Shown in pieces: positions 16,620 through 26,642 of a DNA stretch of 64,000 nucleotides. The stretch comes from Lysinibacillus mangiferihumi. Its GTDB lineage: Bacteria > Bacillota > Bacilli > Bacillales_A > Planococcaceae. The notes beneath the pieces were generated by a model, which was not told the DNA's origin, did not search any database, and worked only from the letters and a program-made list of their open reading frames with translations. The DNA lies in the NCBI RefSeq assembly GCF_003049665.1, contig NZ_PYWM01000007.1:62001-126000 (forward strand), read 5' to 3'. Each line of letters starts with the position of its first letter. Within the stretch, counting starts at the first letter, position 1. The position numbers and the translations under genes are program-made.

Positions 16620-17825
16620 ATGTCAGACGTTCTAAAGCAATTTGTAATGCCAAAAACAAACTTATTTGGACCTGGAGCAATTCAAGAAGTTGGTAAGCGC
16701 TTAAATGATTTAGAAGTGAAGAAGACATTAATCGTAACAGATGAGGGCTTACACAAGTTAGGTCTCTCAGAACAAATTGCTAACATCATCACAGCAGCTG
16801 GAATTGATGTTGCAATTTTCCCTAAAGCAGAACCAAATCCAACAGATCAAAACATTGAAGATGGAATTGCTGTTTATCATGCCGAAAACTGTGATTCTAT
16901 CGTATCGCTTGGAGGCGGTAGTGCACATGATGCAGCAAAAGGTATCGGACTTATTGCTTCGAATGGTGGACGCATTCATGATTATGAAGGCGTTGACAAA
17001 TCAGAAAACCCACTGGTGCCATTAATCGCGATTAATACAACTGCTGGTACAGCAAGCGAAATGACACGTTTTACAATCATCACGGATACAGCTCGAAAAG
17101 TAAAAATGGCGATTGTTGACAAACATGTGACACCACTTGTATCGATTAATGACCCAGAGTTAATGATCGGCTTACCTCCAGCTCTAACAGCTGCAACTGG
17201 TGTAGATGCATTAACACATGCAATCGAATCGTTTGTATCGACTAATGCAACACCAATTACTGATGCATGTGCTGAAAAAGTACTTCAGCTAGTTCCTGAA
17301 TTTTTACCTCGTGCCTACGCAAATGGTGCTGATTTAGAAGCACGTGAGCAAATGGTGTATGCACAATTTTTAGCGGGTATGGCATTCAATAATGCTTCAC
17401 TTGGCTATGTACATGCGATTGCTCATCAATTAGGTGGCTTCTACAACTTACCACACGGTGTATGTAATGCGATTTTACTGCCACATGTGTGCCGCTTCAA
17501 CTTAACAGCACGTACTGAGCGGTTTGCGCGCATCGCTGAGTTATTAGGTGAAAATGTTGAAGGGATTAGCAAACGTGATGCTGCTGAAAAAGCAATTACT
17601 GCTATTGAAAAATTATCAAAAGATTTAAATATCCCAAGTGGCTTCCGTGCGTTAGGTGCGAAGGATGAAGATATTGAAATTTTAGCTAAAAATGCAATGC
17701 TAGACGTTTGTGCAGCAACGAATCCTCGTAAAGCTTCATTGGAGGACATTAAACAAATTATTACTGCTGCAATGGGACCTGTAGGAAAACCTACAGAGTC
17801 ACTTGAAGCGGTTGCACTGTCTTAA
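16620..17825 (+). CDS. Group III iron-containing alcohol dehydrogenase (Mdh-like)
   Basis: 401 aa. NAD-binding motif GGGSAHDAAKGIGL, TTAGTASEMTRF, and iron ligands Asp and His in ATGVDALTHAIE plus two His in HAIAHQLGGFYNLPHG. Long stretches (VAIFPKA, NGGRI.DY.GV, ARTERFARIAELLGENV) resemble the methanol dehydrogenase of Bacillus methanolicus; I estimate over half identical from memory of that sequence. It oxidises primary alcohols to aldehydes or does the reverse with NAD(H). The physiological substrate is unknown. Start ATG at 16620 follows AAAGGGGTTGG; a longer frame from 16569 lacks a ribosome site. Monocistronic, with a terminator at 17841. Confidence 0.88.
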   Translation: MSDVLKQFVMPKTNLFGPGAIQEVGKRLNDLEVKKTLIVTDEGLHKLGLSEQIANIITAAGIDVAIFPKAEPNPTDQNIEDGIAVYHAENCDSIVSLGGGSAHDAAKGIGLIASNGGRIHDYEGVDKSENPLVPLIAINTTAGTASEMTRFTIITDTARKVKMAIVDKHVTPLVSINDPELMIGLPPALTAATGVDALTHAIESFVSTNATPITDACAEKVLQLVPEFLPRAYANGADLEAREQMVYAQFLAGMAFNNASLGYVHAIAHQLGGFYNLPHGVCNAILLPHVCRFNLTARTERFARIAELLGENVEGISKRDAAEKAITAIEKLSKDLNIPSGFRALGAKDEDIEILAKNAMLDVCAATNPRKASLEDIKQIITAAMGPVGKPTESLEAVALS

Positions 17826-17840
17826 AATATTAATAACAAT

Positions 17841-17869
17841 GGCGTGTCTCCTTGAGGCACGTCTTTTTC
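17841..17869 (+). terminator. Terminator after the alcohol dehydrogenase
   Basis: GGCGTGTC pairs with GGCACGTC (two G-U pairs) and is followed by TTTTTCT. Confidence 0.75.
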
Positions 17870-17949
17870 TGTGGAACAAAAAACATTCCCTTGTTGTATG
17901 TGTGCCTAGTGACAGCTATACTTTTCTTAAAAAGATATGGGGGAAACAT

Positions 17950-18759
17950 ATGCGTTTAATTTCCATTTGTCCAAGCAACACAGAGCTTGTTGCTTACTTA
18001 GGATTGACCCATCAACTTGTAGGTGTTGATGATTTTTCAGATTGGCCTGCATCTGTGCAGACATTACCAAAGCTTGGTCCCGATTTATCAATTGATATGG
18101 ATGCATTAGAAGCATTGCAGCCCGACTTAGTACTTGCTTCATTAAGTGTACCAGGCATGGAGAAAAATATAGAGGCATTACAGGAAAGGAACATTCCCCA
18201 CATTGTTTTTAATGCCAACTCGTTAAACGAAATTGCGCAAGATCTTCTAACACTCGGCGCTGCTTGTGGCGTAACGGACCACGCCCAAAAAGTTGCAACG
18301 GAATATTTACAATTTATTGCCCAGCTTCAAGCGGTGGCACAAACGGTTTCCACTCACCCTACTTTATATTGGGAGTGGTGGCCAAATCCTATTTTCACAC
18401 CTGGTCAAGTCAATTGGTTAACCGAAATTAGCAAACTTGCTGGAGGACAAAATTTATTTCACGATTTCGAGTTAGCGAATGTCCAAACAGAGTGGGAAGA
18501 AATTGTTCGACGTAATCCAGATTATATACTGATGGCGTGGGTAGGTGTTGCCTATGAGCGAATTAAACCAGCTCATTTATTAAAGCGACCAGGTGCTAAC
18601 GAGCTACAAGCGGTTCAAATGCAACAGGTGTACGTAATGGAGGAATGGTTGTATTGCCGTCCATCCCCTCGATTAGTGGAAGGTGCACTTAAACTTGCTC
18701 AACTGCTACACCCTGAAAGCTATCAGCAAATCGCTCTACCTAATTTCTTACAATGTTAA
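17950..18759 (+). CDS. BtuF-like cobalamin/siderophore-binding domain protein, no signal peptide
   Basis: 269 aa. The type III periplasmic-binding fold is clear: RLISICPSNTELVAYLGL at the start, VGVDDFSDWP, PDLVLASL, and the late GGQNLFHDF and RRNPDYILMAW. Secreted family members have a lipobox; this one starts directly at the domain with no signal peptide, so it is probably cytosolic. Such proteins are annotated as cobalamin-binding, but no transporter genes are adjacent, so the role is open. The start ATG at 17950 follows GGGGGAA; upstream in-frame sequence from 17803 overlaps the previous gene and terminator and is rejected. It is convergent with tyrS. Confidence 0.7.
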   Translation: MRLISICPSNTELVAYLGLTHQLVGVDDFSDWPASVQTLPKLGPDLSIDMDALEALQPDLVLASLSVPGMEKNIEALQERNIPHIVFNANSLNEIAQDLLTLGAACGVTDHAQKVATEYLQFIAQLQAVAQTVSTHPTLYWEWWPNPIFTPGQVNWLTEISKLAGGQNLFHDFELANVQTEWEEIVRRNPDYILMAWVGVAYERIKPAHLLKRPGANELQAVQMQQVYVMEEWLYCRPSPRLVEGALKLAQLLHPESYQQIALPNFLQC

Positions 18760-18760
18760 A

Positions 18761-18801
18761 ACAAAAACCTCCCTCGAAGTGATACATTCGAAGGGAGGTT
18801 G
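18761..18801. terminator. Shared terminator for tyrS and the BtuF-like gene
   Basis: AACCTCCCTCGAA and TTCGAAGGGAGGTT form a stem of 13 bp. The T run is strong on the minus strand (tyrS direction) and weak on the plus strand. Confidence 0.88.
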
Positions 18802-18810
18802 ATTTGTGTG

Positions 18811-18833
18811 AAAATTGTTTGAGTGCCTGACAC

Positions 18834-18834
<1 letters not shown>
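18811..18834 (+). repeat. REP-like palindromic repeat, copy B, touching the tyrS stop
   Basis: AAAATTGTTT followed by GAGTGCCTGACACC. The last base is the first base of the complement of the tyrS stop codon, so the repeat begins right where TyrS ends. Confidence 0.75.
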
Positions 18835-20114
<1,280 letters not shown>

Positions 20115-20121
20115 CTAAATT

Positions 20122-20385
20122 GTCATCTTTTAGCGTGTAGAAACAAAAAAGTCCCTACACGCAACAAATTGCATGCAGGGACGTTAATAACTAACGCGGT
20201 ACCACCCAGCTTGAAGATGTCATCCATCTTCCTCTTCATTCAGCCGCCTTTATCGCAGGCGCGCACGTCTAAGCTCCAAGTACGTAATTCGTCTCTACAT
20301 TATGACCAGCTTTCACCAACCGCTGGCTCTCTAAACAGGGAATATAGATACTACTGCAAACTCTTCATCACTAGAAAACTATAAG
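20122..20385 (-). promoter_or_regulatory. Tyrosine T-box riboswitch upstream of tyrS
   Basis: On the minus strand the leader has the stem I AG-bulge region (AGAGAGCCAGCGGTTGGTG), a specifier loop containing TAC, a tyrosine codon, at 20284-20286 (GAATTACGTA), and the invariant T-box GGGTGGTACCGCG at 20195-20207. It ends in the terminator at 20145-20182. Uncharged tRNA-Tyr should stabilise the antiterminator and turn tyrS on. Confidence 0.95.
20145..20182 (-). terminator. T-box-controlled terminator of tyrS
   Basis: On the minus strand GTCCCTGCATGC pairs with GCGTGTAGGGAC (12 bp with G-U) and is followed by six T. Confidence 0.93.
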
Positions 20386-20389
20386 CATT

Positions 20390-20417
20390 ATTCTATACGA
20401 TTCTGTTTCAATGTCAA
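20390..20417 (-). promoter_or_regulatory. Promoter of the tyrS leader
   Basis: A perfect -35 TTGACA (minus strand) and TAGAAT at 16-nt spacing, just upstream of the T-box stem I. Confidence 0.65.
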
Positions 20418-20424
20418 TAACTAT

Positions 20425-20453
20425 GTTCGAGACAATTCATTATATGCTATAAT
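20425..20453 (+). promoter_or_regulatory. Probable promoter of the class A PBP gene
   Basis: Perfect TATAAT with an extended -10 (TGC before it); the -35 at 17-nt spacing (GTTCGA) is poor. It overlaps the divergent tyrS promoter region. Confidence 0.5.
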
Positions 20454-20479
20454 AAACAAGATTTTAGGAGGTCGATACC

Positions 20480-23400
20480 TTGAAGGATTGGATTGAGAAA
20501 ATCAATGTAAAGATCGATGCATTTCTCGAACAAAAATGGATGAAGACATTACGTATTTCAGGCAGCGTCGTCTGGAACTTATTTTTACTATTTTTAGTCT
20601 TTGCATTGGTAGGCACTGTATTTGTTGGTTCTGTTGGCGCCGGCTATTTTGCCTCACTTGTACAAGAAGAACCTTTACGTTCGAAAGAAGAGTTACGAAA
20701 CCTTATCTTCAACTATGAGGAAACAAGTGAAATTTATTTTGCCAACGATATTTATATGGGAAAATTGCGTACAGATTTAGAACGTCGTGAAACGTCTCTT
20801 AGCGCAGTAGCCCCTGACTTAATTAATGCAGTACTCGCAACGGAAGATGAATATTTCCGTGAACATAATGGAATTGTTCCAAAAGCTGTTATTCGAGGAT
20901 TGCTGCAAGACGTTACAAACTCTGCCACACAGACAGGTGGCTCTACATTAACACAGCAACTTATTAAAAACCAAGTGTTAACAAATGAAGTTTCCTATGA
21001 GCGAAAAGCGAAGGAACTGCTACTTGCCATGCGCTTAGAGCACTTTATGACAAAGGAAGAAATATTAGAGGCATACTTAAATATTATTCCTTATGGTCGA
21101 AATGCAACAGGGCGTAATATCGCAGGTATTGAAACAGCAGCTGAAGGTATTTTTAATGTGAAAGCAAAGGATTTAACGCTTCCTCAAGCCGCTTACATAG
21201 CTGGTATTCCTCAGGCACCGTATACTTACACACCATTTACAAATACAGGTGTGCTAAAAAGTGAAGAAGCATTAAAATTAGGCATCGATCGTATGAAAAC
21301 GGTGCTCTACCGCATGAATGAAGCTGGCTACATTAATGAAAAACAGTATGAAGATGCGCTCGCATATGACATTACAGCAGACTTCCGTACACCAGAAGCA
21401 CGTCCAGAGGATCGTTATCCATGGTTAACGTTTGAGCTAGAGGAACGAGCAAAAGAAATTATTGCTGAAAAACTAGCCAATGAAGATGGTATTGATTCAG
21501 AACGTTTAAAAACGGAAGAAAAATTACAAGAAAAATATTCGATTTTGGCAGACCGAGACATTCGTTCAAAAGGTTATCGTATTTATTCCACTATCAACAA
21601 GGATATGTTTGATGCTATGCAAAAAGCAGCCGATAATTTTAAATACTACGGTCAGACATATACGGGTAAAGGCAAAGATCCTGTAACAGGTGAGGAAATC
21701 GATGTGCAAATGCCTGTTCAAGTTGGTAGTATTTTAATCGAAAATAGCACAGGTCGAATTTTAAGCTTCCTAGGTGGTCGTGATTTTAAAATAAATCAAT
21801 TAAACCACGCTACTAAAGCTTACCGCTCGAACGGTTCAACTATGAAACCATTACTTGTCTATGCCCCAGCCATTGAATATGGCGTTATTGGTGCAGGAAG
21901 TCCATTAGTTGACGTCAAGTTCTCTATTGGCGATTGGAGTCCAACGAACTATTTGACGAACGATGAGCGTGGTCTTATTCCAGCACGTGAAGCGTTAGCT
22001 GACTCAACAAACATTTCAGCGCTACGCTTATACATTGATATTTTAAATAGACGTCCCGCTGAATTTTTAGCAAAAATGGACTTCTCACAATTAAAACCTG
22101 AAGACTATACAAATCCTTCAACAGGGATTGGTGCTTTACAAATAGGTACAACTGTTGAAGAAAATACAAATGCATTTGCAACTTTTGCAAACGGTGGTCA
22201 ATTTATCGATGCTTATATGATTGAAAAAATCGAAGACCAAGATGGAAATCTTATTTACCAACATAAAGTTGAACCTGTACAAGTGTTTAGCCCTGAGACT
22301 TCTTATATCGTAACGGATATGTTACGAGATGTTTTAACAAAAGGAACAGGTACAGTTGCAAAAAATACATTAAAATTCTCTTCTGATTTTGCAGCTAAAA
22401 CAGGTACTTCCCAAAAATATAACGATGTCTGGTTAGTAGGCTATAATCCAAATGTTTCACTTGGTGTATGGATGGGCTACGATAAACAACGCTCACTTAA
22501 TGCCTTTAATAATACGTATTTACAACCAAGTGTACGTATTAACAAGCTATGGGGTACTTTAATGAATTCTATGTATGATGTAGATCCTAAATTAATTGAT
22601 GCTCCTTCAAACTTTAAGGCACCAAAAAATGTTGTGACTGCTTCATTCTGTGGTATTTCTGGTCTAGCACCTTCTGCCGCTTGTGCAAATGCAGGATTGG
22701 TACGCTCAGATTTATTTAACGCGAAAGTATTTTTACCGTCACGACCTGATGATAGCCTCGCTTCATCAAGCGTCGTAACAATTAAAGGTAAAACGTATAA
22801 TGCACATCCAAACACACCAGCAGAATTTGTAAAATCTAGTGGCGCTGGTATTAACCAAGCCTTTATTAAACGGATGTTAGGTAGACTGGGTGGGAACCCT
22901 GCAAGCCTACTTCCTAAAAATTCATCACTATCAAATTCATCTGTATCAGCTGTCGACTTCCCAGCAGATGGTAGTCCACCAGCGGCTGTAACAGCATCCA
23001 TTTCAGGCAATACACTATCTTGGAGTGGCTCATCTAATGATGTGGTAGGCTATCGAATTTATAATGTAACAAATGGTGGTAACACACTAGTTACTTCGGT
23101 GCTAGAAGCAACGCAAAGTATAACCGTCGCAAGCGGACAAGCGTATGTAGTTGTAGCAGTTGATATTACTGGTTTAACTTCACCACAGTCAAATGTTGCG
23201 TCAACAGGTGGTAGTGAGACAAAACCAGAAGAAGAGGACAAAGGTGAACAACCAACGACGCCAGACGTTCCTATTCCACCAGTGAATGGGAATAACGGCA
23301 ATGGGTCTGGCAATAATGGCTCTGGTTCTAACGGCAATGGGTCTGGTGGCAATGGCTCTGGCTCTAACGGCAACGGCTCTAATGGTAACAATGGTTCCGG

Positions 23401-23566
23401 CTCTAGCGGCAACGGGTCTGGTGGCAATGGCTCTGGCTCTAGCGGCAACGGCTCTAATGGTAACAATGGTTCCGGCTCTAGTGGCAACGGGTCTAACAGT
23501 GGCTCCGGCTCTACTGGAGGAAATAACGGAGATACGACACCACCTACAGAACCACCTACAGAATAA
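20480..23566 (+). CDS. Class A penicillin-binding protein with FN3 domain and repetitive tail
   Basis: 1028 aa bifunctional peptidoglycan synthase. A short cytosolic tail and one membrane helix (about 28-58) lead to a GT51 glycosyltransferase domain (about 80-260; ATEDEYFREHNGI, TGGSTLTQQLIKN) and a transpeptidase domain with STMK (Ser about 452), STN (about 508) and KTGT (about 640). After it come an FN3 domain (about 826-912) and a tail of about 100 residues made of Gly, Asn and Ser, encoded by a 75-bp repeat, ending TPPTEPPTE. The start is TTG at 20480, 7 nt after AGGAGG. Similar to the PBP1A group; not the ponA locus of B. subtilis. Confidence 0.93.
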   Translation: MKDWIEKINVKIDAFLEQKWMKTLRISGSVVWNLFLLFLVFALVGTVFVGSVGAGYFASLVQEEPLRSKEELRNLIFNYEETSEIYFANDIYMGKLRTDLERRETSLSAVAPDLINAVLATEDEYFREHNGIVPKAVIRGLLQDVTNSATQTGGSTLTQQLIKNQVLTNEVSYERKAKELLLAMRLEHFMTKEEILEAYLNIIPYGRNATGRNIAGIETAAEGIFNVKAKDLTLPQAAYIAGIPQAPYTYTPFTNTGVLKSEEALKLGIDRMKTVLYRMNEAGYINEKQYEDALAYDITADFRTPEARPEDRYPWLTFELEERAKEIIAEKLANEDGIDSERLKTEEKLQEKYSILADRDIRSKGYRIYSTINKDMFDAMQKAADNFKYYGQTYTGKGKDPVTGEEIDVQMPVQVGSILIENSTGRILSFLGGRDFKINQLNHATKAYRSNGSTMKPLLVYAPAIEYGVIGAGSPLVDVKFSIGDWSPTNYLTNDERGLIPAREALADSTNISALRLYIDILNRRPAEFLAKMDFSQLKPEDYTNPSTGIGALQIGTTVEENTNAFATFANGGQFIDAYMIEKIEDQDGNLIYQHKVEPVQVFSPETSYIVTDMLRDVLTKGTGTVAKNTLKFSSDFAAKTGTSQKYNDVWLVGYNPNVSLGVWMGYDKQRSLNAFNNTYLQPSVRINKLWGTLMNSMYDVDPKLIDAPSNFKAPKNVVTASFCGISGLAPSAACANAGLVRSDLFNAKVFLPSRPDDSLASSSVVTIKGKTYNAHPNTPAEFVKSSGAGINQAFIKRMLGRLGGNPASLLPKNSSLSNSSVSAVDFPADGSPPAAVTASISGNTLSWSGSSNDVVGYRIYNVTNGGNTLVTSVLEATQSITVASGQAYVVVAVDITGLTSPQSNVASTGGSETKPEEEDKGEQPTTPDVPIPPVNGNNGNGSGNNGSGSNGNGSGGNGSGSNGNGSNGNNGSGSSGNGSGGNGSGSSGNGSNGNNGSGSSGNGSNSGSGSTGGNNGDTTPPTEPPTE
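23290..23500 (+). repeat. Gly/Asn/Ser-coding tandem repeat in the PBP tail
   Basis: A 75-bp unit (25 residues of NGSG, GSNG and NNGSG types) is present about two and a half times, built of shorter GGCAAYGGSTCT blocks. It creates long artefact frames on the other strand. Confidence 0.8.
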
Positions 23567-23571
23567 TTATT

Positions 23572-23618
23572 TAGGCTTACTACATTGAAATTTCAATTGT
23601 AGTAAGCCTATTTTTTTG
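23572..23618 (+). terminator. Terminator after the PBP gene
   Basis: AGGCTTACTACA pairs with TGTAGTAAGCCT around a loop that is itself self-complementary (TTGAAATTTCAA); a seven-T run follows. Confidence 0.92.
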
Positions 23619-23657
23619 TCATTATTAAGAGGACTACTAAACAAAGGGGTAGATAAC

Positions 23658-24539
23658 ATGAAAATTCTAGTTTTAGGGGGCACACGCTTTTTCGGTAAAA
23701 AATTGGTGGAGCTTTGCCTCGAGAATAACCATGACGTTACAATTTTAACTCGCGGTCAAAGTGGCAATCCTTTTGGAGCACAAGTTCAACAGCTTTCGGT
23801 TGATCGCAATGATGTTGAAGCATTGACAAAAGCACTCGCTACTACAACGTGGGATATCGTCTACGATAACATTTGTTACTCTCCAAATGAAGCCCAGAAA
23901 ATTGCGCAGATATTACAAAATAAAATTAAAAAGCTCGTCTTTACCTCTACGCTCTCGACGTATGAAGCGGATGGAAAGATGAAATCTGAAACTGATTTTA
24001 ATCCGTATGACTACGAGATTCGTATGGGCGATAGAGATGATTTCACATACGGTGAAGGCAAACGGCAAGCAGAAGCTGTCCTTTTTAAAGAAGCAACATT
24101 TCCAGTGGTCGCTGTACGTTTCCCAATTGTCCTTGGTGAGCATGACTATACTCGTCGCTTACATTTTCATGTTGAGCGCATTTTAAATGGGCAACCAATA
24201 TCCATGCCAAATGTTGAAGCAAAAATGAGTTATATTACTGATGATGAAGCAGCAGCATTTTTATATTTTGCTGGAACTGCACCGATTGAAGGTCCGTATA
24301 ACGCCACAGCAACAGGTACTATTTCATTACAGGCATTACTTGCACTTATTGAGCAGGAATCAGGAAACCGAGCCAAAGTATCACTAATTGGCGGTGATGA
24401 AACATCACAGTCACCTTATGGCATTCCAACACATTGGTATATGTCGAATGCAAAAGCAGAAGCAGCAGGCTTTAAATTCAGCCATTTAAACGATTGGCTT
24501 CCGAGTCTTGTTACGACATTAGTGAAACAACTCCAATAA
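23658..24539 (+). CDS. NAD-dependent epimerase/dehydratase (extended SDR)
   Basis: 293 aa. Rossmann motif VLGGTRFFGKK at the N-terminus, an atypical nucleotide-binding variant, and the catalytic YGEGKRQAE (YxxxK) near residue 130. The C-terminal half ends in a substrate-binding region with HWYMSNAKAEAAGF. It belongs to the SDR group often called NAD-dependent epimerase or, in plants, RNA-binding CSP41-like. The true substrate is unknown. The ATG at 23658 follows AAAGGGGT; the longer frame from 23616 overlaps the terminator. No partner genes for sugar metabolism are near. Confidence 0.75.
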   Translation: MKILVLGGTRFFGKKLVELCLENNHDVTILTRGQSGNPFGAQVQQLSVDRNDVEALTKALATTTWDIVYDNICYSPNEAQKIAQILQNKIKKLVFTSTLSTYEADGKMKSETDFNPYDYEIRMGDRDDFTYGEGKRQAEAVLFKEATFPVVAVRFPIVLGEHDYTRRLHFHVERILNGQPISMPNVEAKMSYITDDEAAAFLYFAGTAPIEGPYNATATGTISLQALLALIEQESGNRAKVSLIGGDETSQSPYGIPTHWYMSNAKAEAAGFKFSHLNDWLPSLVTTLVKQLQ

Positions 24540-24602
24540 AATATCTAGTGAATCGCTAGGAAAGCTTCCACAAAACAACCGCCATAGAGCGGATAGCAAA
24601 GC

Positions 24603-24647
24603 AAAAAAGTGTTAGATTGATTGCAGTCAACCTAACACTTTTTTTCG
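24603..24647. terminator. Shared terminator between the epimerase gene and argD
   Basis: AAAAAGTGTTAGATTGA pairs with TCAACCTAACACTTTTT between convergent genes with T runs both ways. Its sequence is close to the hairpins at 274-311 and 38608-38649. Confidence 0.9.
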
Positions 24648-24681
24648 TTTTATCTATAGTAGTTTACAAGCCAACGATAGA

Positions 24682-25812
24682 TTATAGTAAAATTGTTTTT
24701 AAAATTTGTACAGCTTCGTCAATCTCTGCTTTAGTCACTGTAAGCGGTGGTAAAAGTCGAATGACATTTGGGCCTGCGCCTACCAGTAGTAACCCCTTTT
24801 CCTCCGCTGCTGTAATATAAGGCGCTACTTCTGCATCACCGCAACCGATTCCAAGTAATAATCCTTGCCCTTGTACCGTATAACTTGTTGGTAAATTGGC
24901 TTGCAATTGCTTCATAAAATATGAAGATAAGTTCTGCACATTTTCTAAAAAACTTGGCTCAAATACATAATCAATGACCGTTTGCGCAACATGCATTGCT
25001 AATGGATTACCACCAAATGTTGTACCATGCGTCCCAGGACCGAATGTGTCATAAAACTCTGTTGTTCCTAACATTGCTCCCACTGGGAATCCTCCGCCTA
25101 AGCCTTTTGCTAATGTCACAATATTTGGTTGTAACACGGTTTGCTCATATGCATAGCGCGTCCCTGTTCTTCCGATACCAGTTTGCACCTCATCGACAAT
25201 TAATAAAACACCTTTGTCTTCGCAAATTTTGGCGATAGCAGCTGCAAATTCAGGCGTTACACTATTAACACCACCTTCACCTTGAATCATCTCCAGCATA
25301 ATGGCTGCAACTGAATCGTCAACGGTTGCTTCAAGTGCCGCTACATCATTGAATGGAAGTGTTGTAAATTTATCGACAAGTGGTCCAAATCCATTATGTA
25401 CCTTACCTTGACCAGTTGCTGACATTGCGCCAAACGTGCGACCGTGGAATGATTTTTCAAAAGTAATGATATGATGTTTCCCAGTATGCTTACGTGCTAG
25501 TTTGATGGCCGCTTCATTAGCTTCAGCACCACTATTACAGAAAAACGCATACTTCAAATGTGTATCTGCCACTAATTTTTGGGCAACTTTTTCTTGCCCA
25601 GGTATATCAAATAAATTCGATATATGCCAAAGTTTTTCACTTTGTTCTTGAATCGCTTTGACAATAGCAGGATGTGCATGCCCAAGACTAACAACAGCAA
25701 TGCCGCTTGTGAAATCTAAATACTTTTTGCCACTAGCATCTTCCACAACAGTTCCTTGCCCTTTTACGATTTGTGCACGACGTTTGCCATAGTTTTCAAA
25801 TAAAGCACTCAT
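24682..25812 (-). CDS. argD: Acetylornithine aminotransferase ArgD
   Basis: 376 aa class III aminotransferase. YLDFTSGIAVVSLGHAHP, SGAEANEAAIKLARK, the LLIVDEVQTGIGRTG box and the PLP lysine in TLAKGLGGGFPVGA are all present. It transfers the amino group from glutamate to N-acetylglutamate semialdehyde, fourth step of arginine synthesis. It is the last gene of argC-argJ-argB-argD. A perfect intercistronic hairpin separates it from argB. Ornithine aminotransferase RocD is the main alternative but the operon context settles it. Confidence 0.95.
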   Translation of the reverse strand: MSALFENYGKRRAQIVKGQGTVVEDASGKKYLDFTSGIAVVSLGHAHPAIVKAIQEQSEKLWHISNLFDIPGQEKVAQKLVADTHLKYAFFCNSGAEANEAAIKLARKHTGKHHIITFEKSFHGRTFGAMSATGQGKVHNGFGPLVDKFTTLPFNDVAALEATVDDSVAAIMLEMIQGEGGVNSVTPEFAAAIAKICEDKGVLLIVDEVQTGIGRTGTRYAYEQTVLQPNIVTLAKGLGGGFPVGAMLGTTEFYDTFGPGTHGTTFGGNPLAMHVAQTVIDYVFEPSFLENVQNLSSYFMKQLQANLPTSYTVQGQGLLLGIGCGDAEVAPYITAAEEKGLLLVGAGPNVIRLLPPLTVTKAEIDEAVQILKTILL

Positions 25813-25839
25813 TCTATCAGCTCCCCAAGTTATTTTTTA

Positions 25840-25866
25840 GGACGTCATCTCCACAACATGACGTCC
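25840..25866 (-). other. Intercistronic hairpin between argB and argD
   Basis: GGACGTCAT and ATGACGTCC are perfect 9-bp inverted repeats around a 9-nt loop. On the transcript it is followed by TAAAAAAT, not a U run, so it is unlikely to be a strong terminator. It may protect or process the mRNA between the two cistrons. Confidence 0.6.
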
Positions 25867-25877
25867 ATACCTTCCCC

Positions 25878-26642
25878 TTACGGCAAAATCGTTGTACCTA
25901 CTAATGTATCTCCAACAATCTGCACTGATGGAATTCCTGCATTTAGACAATCGATCGCCCCTTGCACTTTTGGAATCATTCCACCGTAAATATGACCTTC
26001 CTCAATCCATTGTGTTATTAATGAAGGCGTTACTTCTGTTTGATAATCGCCTTGAATACGAATACCGGAGACATCCGTAACAAGAAGTAAACTCTCCGCT
26101 CCCACAGCGAGGGCTACTTCACTCGCCACAGTGTCTCCGTTAATATTAAGCGCTTGCCCCTTTAGATTCGCTCCAACACACGCGATGACTGGCACAATTC
26201 CAGCAGCAATTAATGCTTCTAACAGCGATGTGTTCACGGATTGTATCTCACCTACAAAGCCGTATATGTCCTTGTCTAAAAAGTCTGCTACAAGTAATTG
26301 CCCATCAAAGCCATTTAAACCGACTGCCGCAATCCCCGCTGTTGTTAACTCGTGTACTAGCGCAGGATTAACATTCCCGATTAATGTAGACTGGACAACA
26401 TCCATTGCTGCTTCACTCGTTACGCGAATACCATTTAATGTATGAGATTCAATATCTCGTGTAGCTAGCTCCCGATTAATAGCAGGGCCGCCGCCATGTG
26501 TAATAATAAGTTCAACGCCACTCTCTTGTAGCTTTTTAAAATTGTCAAAAAAATCGTCATTTAAGCCTTCAAGCGTACTACCGCCTAGCTTAATCACCAT
26601 GCGTTTACGAGCGGTATGATGCATTGATTTGAACATAGTCAT
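25878..26642 (-). CDS. argB: Acetylglutamate kinase ArgB
   Basis: 254 aa from the start given. Amino-acid kinase fold: VIKLGGSTLEG, ITHGGGPAINRE, VGLNGFDGQLL, NINGDTVASEVALAVGAESLLLVTD and the late GGMIPKVQGAIDCL. It phosphorylates N-acetylglutamate. Start choice is uncertain: ATGs at 26642, 26636, 26624 and 26600 are in frame. GGATGTGA sits 8 nt before 26642, which is why that start is used, but homologues begin close to the VIKLGG strand. It overlaps argJ by about 38 nt, so the two are translationally coupled. Confidence 0.92.
   Translation of the reverse strand: MTMFKSMHHTARKRMVIKLGGSTLEGLNDDFFDNFKKLQESGVELIITHGGGPAINRELATRDIESHTLNGIRVTSEAAMDVVQSTLIGNVNPALVHELTTAGIAAVGLNGFDGQLLVADFLDKDIYGFVGEIQSVNTSLLEALIAAGIVPVIACVGANLKGQALNINGDTVASEVALAVGAESLLLVTDVSGIRIQGDYQTEVTPSLITQWIEEGHIYGGMIPKVQGAIDCLNAGIPSVQIVGDTLVGTTILP

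Noticed and set aside
23059-23487. 142-residue Pro/Leu/Glu-rich frame on the minus strand
   Set aside because: It is the shadow of the Gly/Asn/Ser repeat in the PBP tail, with no ribosome site and no family resemblance.
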